NCBI RefSeq assembly: GCF_964253035.1
Contig: NZ_CAXUQL020000001.1
Coordinates: forward strand, 5,332,001 to 5,396,000
DNA: 64,000 nt
From: Pseudorhodoferax sp032153935
GTDB lineage: Bacteria > Pseudomonadota > Gammaproteobacteria > Burkholderiales > Burkholderiaceae_C
Direction of reading: 5' to 3'
Position numbers and translations under genes: made by a program
Shown here: in pieces, positions 1 to 7,738 of the stretch
Layout of the letters: each line of letters starts with the position of its first letter
Position numbering within the stretch: position 1 is the stretch's first letter
The notes under the pieces: model-generated
Seen by the model: only the letters and a program-made list of their open reading frames with translations
What the model was told of the DNA's origin: nothing
Database searches by the model: none

Positions 1-1121
1 AACGGGCCGGCGCCGCGGTTGCGCAGCACCAGCGCCGAGATGTCGGCGCACAGCTTGTCGTCGTAGCCGTGCAGCGCGGCCGGCCCCACGCCCTGCGCCT
101 GCAACATCGCGCCCAGCACGCGCGCGTCCACGATGGCCTGGCTCGCGCCGTTGGAGCCCACCGGGTACATCACGTGCGCAGCATCGCCGAGCAAGGCCAC
201 GCGGCCGTCGACCCAGGTCGGCACCGGGTCGCGGTCGATCATGGGGTACTCGAACACCTGGCGCGCGCCGCGCAGCAGGGCCGGCACGTCGATCCAGCCG
301 TGGTCCCAGCCTTCGAAGTGGTGGATGAATTCGTCGATCGCCACGCGCCGGTTCCAGTCCCCTTGGGTCCAGCCCTGGGAGTTGTCGACCGTGATCTCGG
401 CGATCCAGTTGATGGTGGCCAGGCCCGTGGCTGGGTCCGGCGGCGAGATCGGGTAGCACACCACGCGGTGCTTCAAACTGCCCAGGCCGACGAAGGACGC
501 ACCCGTGCGGACCGGCACGCCCGGCGTGGTGCCGCGCCACATGATGGCGCCACCCCAGTGGATGGGCGGTTGCTGTGGGTGCATCTGCGCGCGCACGGCC
601 GAGTGCAGGCCGTCGGCGGCGACCAGCAAGGCACCCTGCACCTCGCGCCGCTCGCCGTCGCGCGTCTCGACCAGCGCCGCGACGCCATCTTCGCCGTTGC
701 GGTAGCCCGTCACGCGTTGACCCAGCTGCACGGCATCGGGGCCCAGGCGCTCCAGCACGGTGCGGTACAGCAGCATCTGCAGTTCGCCGCGGTGCACCGA
801 GTACTGCGGCCAGCGGTAGCCGGCGGCCAGGCCGCGCGGCTCGGCATAGATCTCGCGGCCGTTGCGGCCGACCAGCGCCCATTCGCGCGCCTGGATGCCG
901 ATGCGGTCGAGCACGCGGTCGTCCAGCCCCAGGTCGTAGAGCTCGCGCACGGCATTGGGTTGCAGGTTGATGCCTACGCCCAGCGGCTGCAGCGCTGGCA
1001 CGGCCTCGTAGACCACGCAGGGCACGCCGATCTGGTGCAGCGTGAGGGCCATGGCCATGCCGCCGATGCCGCCGCCGGCGATCAGGACGGGGGCCGCAGA
1101 AGGTGTCTTCGTCTCCAACAT
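1..1121 (-). CDS. FAD-dependent aromatic-ring monooxygenase (partial, C-terminus cut by window edge)
   Basis: Flavoprotein monooxygenase of the UbiH/salicylate-hydroxylase type, which uses NAD(P)H and O2 to hydroxylate an aromatic acid or phenol. The reading frame starts at an ATG at 1121 and stays open to base 1. The N-terminus has the FAD-binding GGGIGG (residues 16-21), a middle ADGLHSAVR segment (about residue 170) is the family DG motif, and GDAAHVMYPVGSNGAS (about 305-320) is the ribityl-binding GD motif. The substrate cannot be read from sequence. The downstream part is missing, so the true length is unknown. It lies 68 bp upstream of a ring-cleavage dioxygenase gene on the other side, which suggests a shared aromatic pathway, but they may be separate transcripts. 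Confidence 0.85.
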   Translation of the reverse strand, partial: MLETKTPSAAPVLIAGGGIGGMAMALTLHQIGVPCVVYEAVPALQPLGVGINLQPNAVRELYDLGLDDRVLDRIGIQAREWALVGRNGREIYAEPRGLAAGYRWPQYSVHRGELQMLLYRTVLERLGPDAVQLGQRVTGYRNGEDGVAALVETRDGERREVQGALLVAADGLHSAVRAQMHPQQPPIHWGGAIMWRGTTPGVPVRTGASFVGLGSLKHRVVCYPISPPDPATGLATINWIAEITVDNSQGWTQGDWNRRVAIDEFIHHFEGWDHGWIDVPALLRGARQVFEYPMIDRDPVPTWVDGRVALLGDAAHVMYPVGSNGASQAIVDARVLGAMLQAQGVGPAALHGYDDKLCADISALVLRNRGAGP

Positions 1122-1189
1122 GGGGCCGGATTGTGCGGCAAGGCAAGGGGCCGCCACGCTGGCGCCCTGGCGCGCGAGGCGCTCCGCGG

Positions 1190-2059
1190 TCAGTTGCGGA
1201 ATTCGGCGATGTCCGGCCGCGCACCCCACATGCAGAACGAGGCCGGCTCGAACGGGAACTGGCGCGGTTGGTGCGCAGGATCGCTGATCTGGCTGACCCC
1301 GCTGGAGTACTCGTAGACCATGCCGTCCGGGCCCTCGAAGTACAGGAACATCGCGCCAGAGGTCGGGTGCCGGCCCGGCCCGAACACGGTGCGCACCCCG
1401 CGTTCGCGCAGGAAGTACCACGACTGCATGATGTCGTCGATGGACGCCACCTGGTGGTTGATGTGCTGCACGCCCGCGAAGCTGGACGGGAACAGCGCGA
1501 TCTTGTGGTGCACCGTGTCGATGCGCAGCAAGGGCGCGACGCCGATGCGGTCGCTGACCTTGGCCGACAGCACGCCGGTCCAGAAGGCCTCGTCGCGCAC
1601 GGGGTCGGTGCTGCGCAGGCCCACGTGCGAGAAGCCGGTGTTGGCCACGGGCCGCGTCGGCGTGAAGGGCCGGCCGGGCTGCGCGGTGGGCGCCAGCAGC
1701 TCGATGCAGTTGCCGCTCGGGTCGCGGAACTGGATGAAGGCGTCCACGCGGCGCTGCGCGCATTCAACATCGCTGCCCCGGTGCACCGGATGGCCCAGGC
1801 GTTCCAGTTCGGCCGCGGCGGTGTCCAGCGCCACGCCTGCGCGCAGGTCGAAGCCGACCGTGTGGTCGCGCGGGTCGCCGTCGAAGTAGACCAGCGTGTG
1901 GTCGCGTGCATCGCTGCGCAGGTAGACGGCCTGGCCGTTCTTGGCATTGCCGCTGCGCCCGCCTTCGGCCAGGCCCAGGATGTCGTGGGCGTAACGCACG
2001 GCGCCCTCCAGGTCGCGCGTGCCCAGGCGCACGTAGCGGATGTCGTGCAGGTCGATCAT
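1190..2059 (-). CDS. Two-domain extradiol (VOC-fold) ring-cleavage dioxygenase
   Basis: A 289-residue protein with two vicinal-oxygen-chelate domains, like 2,3-dihydroxybiphenyl/catechol 2,3-type dioxygenases that cleave a catechol next to its hydroxyls using Fe(II). The C-terminal domain keeps the metal triad: H145 (in TGFSHVGL), H202 (in HINHQVAS) and E250 (in MVYEYSSG), matching the spacing in BphC-type enzymes. The N-terminal domain (about 1-125) is the non-catalytic repeat. I chose the ATG at 2059, where the protein starts MIDLHDIRYVRLGT, because VOC proteins begin at this strand and a GGAG lies 10 bases upstream; an in-frame ATG at 2092 adds 11 unlikely residues. The neighbouring flavin monooxygenase could supply its substrate. 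The substrate is not known. Confidence 0.85.
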   Translation of the reverse strand: MIDLHDIRYVRLGTRDLEGAVRYAHDILGLAEGGRSGNAKNGQAVYLRSDARDHTLVYFDGDPRDHTVGFDLRAGVALDTAAAELERLGHPVHRGSDVECAQRRVDAFIQFRDPSGNCIELLAPTAQPGRPFTPTRPVANTGFSHVGLRSTDPVRDEAFWTGVLSAKVSDRIGVAPLLRIDTVHHKIALFPSSFAGVQHINHQVASIDDIMQSWYFLRERGVRTVFGPGRHPTSGAMFLYFEGPDGMVYEYSSGVSQISDPAHQPRQFPFEPASFCMWGARPDIAEFRN

Positions 2060-2169
2060 GCTTGTCTCGCTCCAGCGCTCGGACGGCGCCATCGTGGTGG
2101 TGCGCCGAGTCTAGACACCGAACGCGTCCGACGGAACCCTCCCGCCGCCGTATCCCGTTTGCGCCGGCG

Positions 2170-4113
2170 TCACACCTTCGGCCGTGCCAGCAGCTTCTGC
2201 AGCACCGCATGCACCTGCGGCGGGTCGACGGGCTTGACCAGGTGGCCGGCGAAGCCCGCGGCAGCGGTGCTGCGCAGATCGCTCTCGGCGCCATAGCCGC
2301 TCAGCGCCAGCACTGGCAGGCGGGTGCCGAGCGCGCGGCCGATGTCCACGCCACTGCCGTCCGGCAGGCCCAGGTCCGTCAGCACGATGTCGAAGGCCTG
2401 GGCCTGCGCCAGCTGCAGTGCCTCGGCCACGCTGGCGGCGTGCTCGACGGCGTAGCCGTACTCCTCCAGGCACATGCGCAGCGCCATCGCCGCGCCCGGG
2501 TGGTCTTCCACCATCAGCACGCGCGCATGCTGGGCCTGCACCGGCTCGGCCACCGGCTGCGACGGTGGCGGCGGCACGGCGCCCTCGCGCAGCGGCATGC
2601 GCAGCGTGAAGCGCGCGCCCTTCCCCAGGCCCGGGCTGTCGGCCAACAGCACGCCCCCATGGGCCAGAACCAGATGGCGCGCGATGGCCAGGCCCAGCCC
2701 CAGGCCGCCGCGCTCGCGCGCGGTGTCGCCGTCGGCCTGCTCGAAGGCCGTGAAGATGCGTTCGAGCGCATCGGGCGCGATGCCGATGCCCTGGTCGCAG
2801 CACGAGAAGACGAACGCGCCGGCCTCCAGCGCCGTCTGCAACTGCACGACGCCACCGGGTTCGCTGAACTTGATGGCGTTGCGCACGAGGTTGGCCATCA
2901 CCTGCTGCATGCGCACCGGGTCGGCATGCACCCAGGCCGGCCGCTCGGCCAGGGCCAGCTCCACGCGCATGCCGCGCTCGGCGATGGCCTCGGCCAGCAT
3001 GGCCAGCGCCTCGCGCAGGACGGCGTGCATGTCCACCACCTCGGGCTTGATGCCCAGCTTGCCGCTGGAGATGGCAGAGATGTCGAGCAGGTCGTCGATG
3101 AGCCGCGTTTCCACGGCCACGTTGCGGCGCACCAGGGGCATCAGATCCTGGTGCGTCGCCGGCACGCTGGCATGGCGCTCCAGCAGGTGCACGGCGGCCG
3201 AGACGGCCGACAGCGGCGCGCGCAGCTCGTGCGAGAGCATGGCGATGAAGCGGTCCTTGGCCTGGCTGGCACGCTCGGCCTCGCGCCGCGCGGCCTCGGC
3301 CTGCTCCTTGGCCTCGCGCAGGGCCTGCGCCGCCAGGTGCTCGGCCGTGGTGTCGCGCGCGATGCTGCACCAGCCGACCACGGCGCCGTCCGCGCCATGC
3401 AGCGGCATCAGCACGCCTTCGGCCCACAGGCGCGAGCCGTCGCGCCGGCGCATCCAGCGCTGGGTGGCGGCGCGCTGTGCGGTGGCGGCCAGGCGCAGGT
3501 CGCGGTGCCAGGCCTCGCGCGCGTCCTCGCCCTCGGGCAGCAGCAGCATGGCGTTGTGGCCCACGGCCTCGCCCCGCTCGAAGCCGAAGATGGCCTGGGC
3601 GCCGCGGTTCCAGCTGGTGATGCGGTGCTCGGCGTCGAGCAGCAGCACGGCGTAGTCGCGCAGCGATTCGACGATGTGGGCGTACAGGCTGTCGGCTTCG
3701 CGCAGGCGCGTCTCGGCCGCGTCGCGCGCGGCGCGCTCGCGCACCTCGCGCAGCGCGCGCTCCAGCACCAGCGGCAGCCGTTCGAGCCGGCCCTTGCTGA
3801 CGTAGTCGGTGGCGCCGCGCTTGAGCAGCTCGACGGCGTTGTCCTCGCCGATCACGCCGGACACGAAGATGAAGGGCATCTGCGGCGCCTTCTCTCGGGT
3901 GATGGCCAGGGCGTGGTCGCCGCCGAAGCCGGGCAGCTGGTAGTCGGACAACACGGCGTCGAAGCGCTGCGAGCCCAGCGCCTGCACGAAGCCGGCTTCG
4001 TCGCGCACCAGCGTGCAATGGGCCTGGGGATGGCTGACGCGGACAGCTTCCTGCACCAGCTCCGCGTCGAACGCGGAATCCTCCAGCAGCAGCAGGGCCA
4101 GCGGCTCAGTCAT
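2170..4113 (-). CDS. Hybrid sensor histidine kinase (REC-PAS-HisKA-HATPase-REC)
   Basis: A 647-residue soluble hybrid kinase with no membrane segments. Order of domains: receiver (about 4-125, phosphoacceptor D57 in LSDYQLPG), PAS (about 140-262), coiled-coil linker, HisKA with H295 in MLSHELRAP, HATPase with N412 in NLVRNAIKF and GLGLGLAIARH (471-480), then a second receiver (about 530-645, D580 in LTDLGLPDG). The N-terminal receiver implies input by phosphotransfer from an upstream kinase, and the PAS domain implies a second signal. It begins 8 bases inside the end of the CheY-like gene, so the two are translationally coupled. With the bacteriophytochrome upstream, this reads as a light-responsive phosphorelay: phytochrome, single-domain regulator, hybrid kinase. 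The final output protein is not in view. Confidence 0.9.
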   Translation of the reverse strand: MTEPLALLLLEDSAFDAELVQEAVRVSHPQAHCTLVRDEAGFVQALGSQRFDAVLSDYQLPGFGGDHALAITREKAPQMPFIFVSGVIGEDNAVELLKRGATDYVSKGRLERLPLVLERALREVRERAARDAAETRLREADSLYAHIVESLRDYAVLLLDAEHRITSWNRGAQAIFGFERGEAVGHNAMLLLPEGEDAREAWHRDLRLAATAQRAATQRWMRRRDGSRLWAEGVLMPLHGADGAVVGWCSIARDTTAEHLAAQALREAKEQAEAARREAERASQAKDRFIAMLSHELRAPLSAVSAAVHLLERHASVPATHQDLMPLVRRNVAVETRLIDDLLDISAISSGKLGIKPEVVDMHAVLREALAMLAEAIAERGMRVELALAERPAWVHADPVRMQQVMANLVRNAIKFSEPGGVVQLQTALEAGAFVFSCCDQGIGIAPDALERIFTAFEQADGDTARERGGLGLGLAIARHLVLAHGGVLLADSPGLGKGARFTLRMPLREGAVPPPPSQPVAEPVQAQHARVLMVEDHPGAAMALRMCLEEYGYAVEHAASVAEALQLAQAQAFDIVLTDLGLPDGSGVDIGRALGTRLPVLALSGYGAESDLRSTAAAGFAGHLVKPVDPPQVHAVLQKLLARPKV

Positions 4114-4570
4114 GCGCGAAGCGCCTGGCGACCTTGAGCGAGCCCGGCGGCGGCTCGTTGAGAACCGCCCAGAAGATGCCCAGGTCGGCGATGGCCGCGA
4201 CGAACTGTTTGAACTCCACAGGCTTGACCACGTAGGCGTTCACGCCGAGCTCGTAGCTGCGGACCACGTCGGTCTCCTGCTGCGAGGAGGTCAGCATGAC
4301 CACCGGGATGCTGCGCAGCCCGGGGTCGGCGCGCACGGCCTGCAGCACCTCCAGTCCGTTGACCTTGGGCAGCTTCAGGTCCAGCAGGATCACGGTGGGG
4401 TTGCCTTCGTCGCGGTCGGCATGCGCATCCTCGCGGCGCAGGTAGGACAGTGCCTGGGCACCGTCGCGCAGCACGACGACGTCGTTGGCCAGTTGGCTGC
4501 GCTCGAGCGCCAGCAGGGTGAGTTCGAGGTCGCGGGTGTCGTCCTCGACGAGCAGGATGGGCTTGAGCAT
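4106..4570 (-). CDS. CheY-like single-domain response regulator (Rcp1 type)
   Basis: A 154-residue stand-alone receiver domain. The acidic pocket is LLVEDD (6-11), the phosphoacceptor is D64 in LLDLKLP, the switch Thr is in VVMLTSS and the conserved Lys is in VVKPVEF. The insert before D64 and the extended C-terminus are typical of the Rcp1-type regulators that take phosphate from bacterial phytochromes. The ATG at 4570 is taken as start; an in-frame TTG at 4588 overlaps the phytochrome stop and would give six extra residues. Its gene lies 14 bp after bphP and overlaps the hybrid-kinase start, so the three form one operon. There is no DNA-binding or enzymatic output domain, so it probably acts by protein contact or phosphate shuttling. 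Confidence 0.9.
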   Translation of the reverse strand: MLKPILLVEDDTRDLELTLLALERSQLANDVVVLRDGAQALSYLRREDAHADRDEGNPTVILLDLKLPKVNGLEVLQAVRADPGLRSIPVVMLTSSQQETDVVRSYELGVNAYVVKPVEFKQFVAAIADLGIFWAVLNEPPPGSLKVARRFAHD

Positions 4571-4584
4571 GGTGGTGTGGCGGT

Positions 4585-6771
4585 TCAATCGGTGAGAGCG
4601 CCCGGCAGCAGGAAACCGAAGGCCGCGCCCTGCTGCGGCGCACCGCGGGCCCAGACCTCGCCGCCGTGGCGCTCGACAATGCGCTTGACGTTGGCCAGGC
4701 CGATGCCCGTGCCTTCGAACTCCTCGGCCGCATGCAGGCGCTGGAACACGCCGAACAGCTTGTCGGCGTACTTCATCTCGAAGCCCACACCGTTGTCCTC
4801 GACCTCCAGGCCGGTGCCTGCGGCACGCACGACGGCGCGCACGGCGATGTGGGGCGCGGCCTGCCGGCGCGTGTACTTCTGCGCGTTGGCCAGCAGGTTG
4901 CGCGTGGCCACCTGCAGCAACAGGGGGTCGCCGTAGAGCGCCGGCAGGTCGGGCATCACCTCCCAGTGCACGCGGCGGCCAGGGTCTTCGCGCTGCAGTT
5001 CGCGCACGAGGTCGGCGACCATGGCGGCGGTGTCCACGCTGCGCGGCTTGAGCGCGGCACGGCCCAGGCGCGAGAAGTCCAGCAGCGCATCGACCAGTTG
5101 ACCGGCGTATGCAGCGGCCTCCTTCACATGGCCCAGGTAGCGCCGGCCGCGCTCGCTGACATGTGCGCCATCCATCTCCAGCACCAGGTCGGCGTAGCCC
5201 GCGATGTGCCGCATCGGCGCACGCAGGTCGTGCGAGACCGTGTAGGAGAAGGCTTCCAGTTCCTTGTTGACACGTCCCAGCGCCGTGGCGGCGTCGGCCA
5301 TCTCCTGGGCGCGGCGCAGCACGATGCCGATCAGTGCGTCACGCAATTCGCGCACCGCGGCCAGTTCGGACGGCAGCCAACGCGCCGAGCGTCCGCCCAG
5401 GTGCTCGACCCAGCTGTCGAAGCTCTTGCGCGGATGGATGCGGCCGGTGTCGTCCAGCGTCTTGCGCGGGTTGCCGGCCCAGCGCACGGTGCGCACGATC
5501 TCGGGCCTGAACCACAGGATGACGTGGCGGTGGACTTGCGAGATCGACACCGCCAGCACGCCGGCGGCGCTCTCGCGCAGCGCCGGCTGGCCGTCGAAGT
5601 CGCGCGCCAGCGCGTCGCTGGCGTAGACCTCCTCGCCACGGGCGACGACCCAGCGCGCCAGCGACTCGAGCGCGGCCGCAGGCGGGGTGGTGCCGACGGT
5701 CCAGACCGCTTCGTCCAGCACCACGGCCGCGCCGCTGGCGCGCGCCAGCCGCAGCAGGCCGCTGGTGTCCACCAGGCGGCTCAGCGTGCCGTCGCTCTCG
5801 GCCAGCTGTGCCACGAGCGAGAGCGTGAGCTGGCGCAGTTCCAGTCGCGCGGCCGCTTCCTCGGCGGCCTGCAAGGCGCCGATCTGCAGCGACAGCAACT
5901 GGCCCAGGTGTTCGCAGGCCGCGCGTGCGTCGGGGGCCAGCGTGCGCGCCGCATGGTTGTGGCAGGACACCAGGCCCCAGAGCCGGCCGTCGACGACGAT
6001 GGACACCGACATCGAGGCCAGCGTGCCCATGTTGCGCATGTACTCCAGGTGCACGGGCGAGACGCTGCGCAGCAGGGCATGGGACAGGTCGATCTCCGAC
6101 GCAGCGCCGCCGCCCAGGCCCAGCAGTGGCACCGGCGCGTAGCGTGCATCGGGGATCAGCCGGAAGTGGTTCAGCAGGTACAGCGCGCGCGCCTGGCGCG
6201 GAATGTCGGAGGCCGGGAAGTGGTGGCCGAGATAGCTGTCGTAGTCCGGCTCCAGCGATTCGGCCAGCACCTCGCCGTGGCCGTCTTCGTCGAAGCGGTA
6301 GACCAGGGCGCGGCCGAAGCCGCTCACCCGGCGCATCTCCTGGGCTGCGAGCAGGCACAGCGCCGGCAGGTCGCGCGCCTCGTTCAGCCGCGCCAGGAAG
6401 TTGCGCGCCAGCGCGTAGAAGGGTGCCGGGCCATGGTCCAGCGCACTGGCGTCCTCGCACTCGACGATCACGTGGGTGGGCGTGCGGTGCGCCGACACCT
6501 CCTGCGCCGCCCCGCCCGGCAACTGCACCCGGCCCAGGCCGATCGGCGACGTGCCGGCGCCCGCGGCCGGCAACGAGGACAGTGCCGCGCGATCGAGCGC
6601 TGCCAGCATGGCCTCGCGTTCGGACGCAGGCCAGCCCGCGCTGGCGGCCACGGGTTGCAGCGTCTGGGCGTCCAGCACCAGCATGCGGCCATGCGGCTGG
6701 ATCGCGCCGGGCCAGCGGATCGGTTCGAGATCGCAGGCGGCAAGGTCGGGGGGAAGTGCGTCCGCTGTCAT
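4585..6771 (-). CDS. bphP: Bacteriophytochrome histidine kinase (PAS-GAF-PHY-HisKA-HATPase)
   Basis: A 728-residue red/far-red photoreceptor kinase. C13, in the N-terminal segment just before the PAS domain, is at the position that binds biliverdin IXalpha in bacteriophytochromes. The GAF domain has the PASDIPRQARALY motif (D189), H241 and H271 around the chromophore. The PHY domain carries the tongue motif PRKSF (447-451). The output module has HisKA H514 (TVSHDLRAPM), NLLANAQKYT and GTGIGLANVKRIVERHGG. The start at 6771 is preferred because the family begins shortly before the biliverdin Cys; longer in-frame starts add low-complexity sequence. It heads an operon with a CheY-like regulator and a hybrid kinase. 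I see no bphO/heme oxygenase in this window, so biliverdin must come from elsewhere. Confidence 0.95.
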   Translation of the reverse strand: MTADALPPDLAACDLEPIRWPGAIQPHGRMLVLDAQTLQPVAASAGWPASEREAMLAALDRAALSSLPAAGAGTSPIGLGRVQLPGGAAQEVSAHRTPTHVIVECEDASALDHGPAPFYALARNFLARLNEARDLPALCLLAAQEMRRVSGFGRALVYRFDEDGHGEVLAESLEPDYDSYLGHHFPASDIPRQARALYLLNHFRLIPDARYAPVPLLGLGGGAASEIDLSHALLRSVSPVHLEYMRNMGTLASMSVSIVVDGRLWGLVSCHNHAARTLAPDARAACEHLGQLLSLQIGALQAAEEAAARLELRQLTLSLVAQLAESDGTLSRLVDTSGLLRLARASGAAVVLDEAVWTVGTTPPAAALESLARWVVARGEEVYASDALARDFDGQPALRESAAGVLAVSISQVHRHVILWFRPEIVRTVRWAGNPRKTLDDTGRIHPRKSFDSWVEHLGGRSARWLPSELAAVRELRDALIGIVLRRAQEMADAATALGRVNKELEAFSYTVSHDLRAPMRHIAGYADLVLEMDGAHVSERGRRYLGHVKEAAAYAGQLVDALLDFSRLGRAALKPRSVDTAAMVADLVRELQREDPGRRVHWEVMPDLPALYGDPLLLQVATRNLLANAQKYTRRQAAPHIAVRAVVRAAGTGLEVEDNGVGFEMKYADKLFGVFQRLHAAEEFEGTGIGLANVKRIVERHGGEVWARGAPQQGAAFGFLLPGALTD

Positions 6772-6902
6772 GAGCGGGTGTGTGGGCTGGCAGGCAAACG
6801 TTTGGGCGGGCAAAGTGTGCCACCGTGCGCCGGCGGGGCCTGTAGGAGAACGGCGCGGCCCGCTGTGGCATCCTCGCCCGGCCTTCACCCCTCACTTCCA
6901 CC

Positions 6903-7394
6903 ATGAACGCAGCCACCGCCCGCGCGCCCCACTACTGGCTCATGAAGTCCGAGCCCGACGAATGCTCGATCGACGACGCGCTGGCCTCGCCCGGGCAGAC
7001 CGTGCCCTGGACCGGCGTGCGCAATTACCAGGCCCGCAACTTCATGCGCGATGGCATGCAGGTCGGCGATGGCGTGCTGTTCTACCACTCCAGCTGCCCG
7101 GAGCCCGGCATCGCGGGCATCGCGCGAATCGCCTCCGAAGTGCGGCCAGATCCGACGCAGTTCGACCCGGCCTCCCCCTACCACGACCCGGCGTCCAAGC
7201 CCGAGGCACCGCGCTGGCTGCTGCGCGACGTGCAGGCGCTGCGCAAGACCCGCCTGCTGCCGCTGGCCACGCTGCGCGCGCATCCGGAGCTGGCCGCGAT
7301 GGTGCTGCTGCAGCGTGGCAGCCGGCTGTCGATCACGCCGGTGGAACCCGCGCATTGGACCCTGATCGTCGATGGCTTGCTGGGCGGCCGATAA
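6903..7394 (+). CDS. EVE-domain protein
   Basis: A 163-residue single EVE domain protein of the PUA-like fold, a family thought to bind modified cytosine or other modified bases in DNA/RNA. Diagnostic stretches are HYWLMKSEPDECSIDD near the N-terminus, WTGVRNYQARNFMRD (about 36-50), VGDGVLFYHSSC and the GIAGIARI strand. Free-standing bacterial EVE proteins are widespread and their cellular role is still poorly defined. It is transcribed divergently from bphP across a 131-bp gap and lies 65 bp upstream of yggX in the same direction, so it may head the EVE-yggX-mnmC transcript. Confidence 0.9.
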   Translation: MNAATARAPHYWLMKSEPDECSIDDALASPGQTVPWTGVRNYQARNFMRDGMQVGDGVLFYHSSCPEPGIAGIARIASEVRPDPTQFDPASPYHDPASKPEAPRWLLRDVQALRKTRLLPLATLRAHPELAAMVLLQRGSRLSITPVEPAHWTLIVDGLLGGR

Positions 7395-7459
7395 TCCGCG
7401 CCCGCAATCCGCATCCCACGAGGCCGCCCACGGCCCGCACCCCTTCAAGGAAGACCGAC

Positions 7460-7732
7460 ATGGCACGCATGGTGAACTGCATCAAACTGGGCCGCGAAGC
7501 CGAAGGCCTGGATCTGCCGCCCTACCCGGGCGAGCTGGGCAAGCGCATCTGGCAGAGCGTCAGCAAGGAAGCCTGGGCCGCCTGGCTCAAGCAGCAGACC
7601 ATGCTGATCAACGAGAACAAGCTCAACATGGCCGACCAGCGCGCGCGCCAGTACCTCACGCGCCAGATGGAGAACCACTTCTTCGGCGCCGGTGCCGACG
7701 CCGTCCAGGGCTACGTGCCGCCCGCCGCCTGA
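7460..7732 (+). CDS. yggX: YggX family Fe(II)-trafficking / oxidative damage protection protein
   Basis: A 90-residue cytosolic protein matching YggX at full length. It begins ARMVNCIKLGREAEGL, has the family PPYPGELGKRIW segment, WAAWLKQQTMLINE and ends RQYLTRQMENHFFG. The single Cys (C7) is the conserved one linked to iron binding and protection of Fe-S enzymes from oxidants in Salmonella and E. coli. It is followed after 6 bases by mnmC, so the two are probably translated from one message. The family often sits next to mutY, which is not seen here. Confidence 0.95.
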   Translation: MARMVNCIKLGREAEGLDLPPYPGELGKRIWQSVSKEAWAAWLKQQTMLINENKLNMADQRARQYLTRQMENHFFGAGADAVQGYVPPAA

Positions 7733-7738
7733 GCACCG

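Noticed and set aside
1906..4137. 743-codon open frame on the plus strand opposite the hybrid kinase
   Set aside because: Arg/His/Gln-rich shadow of the minus-strand kinase caused by high GC; no family motifs.
4666..6906. 746-codon plus-strand frame opposite bphP
   Set aside because: Same cause; the minus strand has full phytochrome and kinase motifs.
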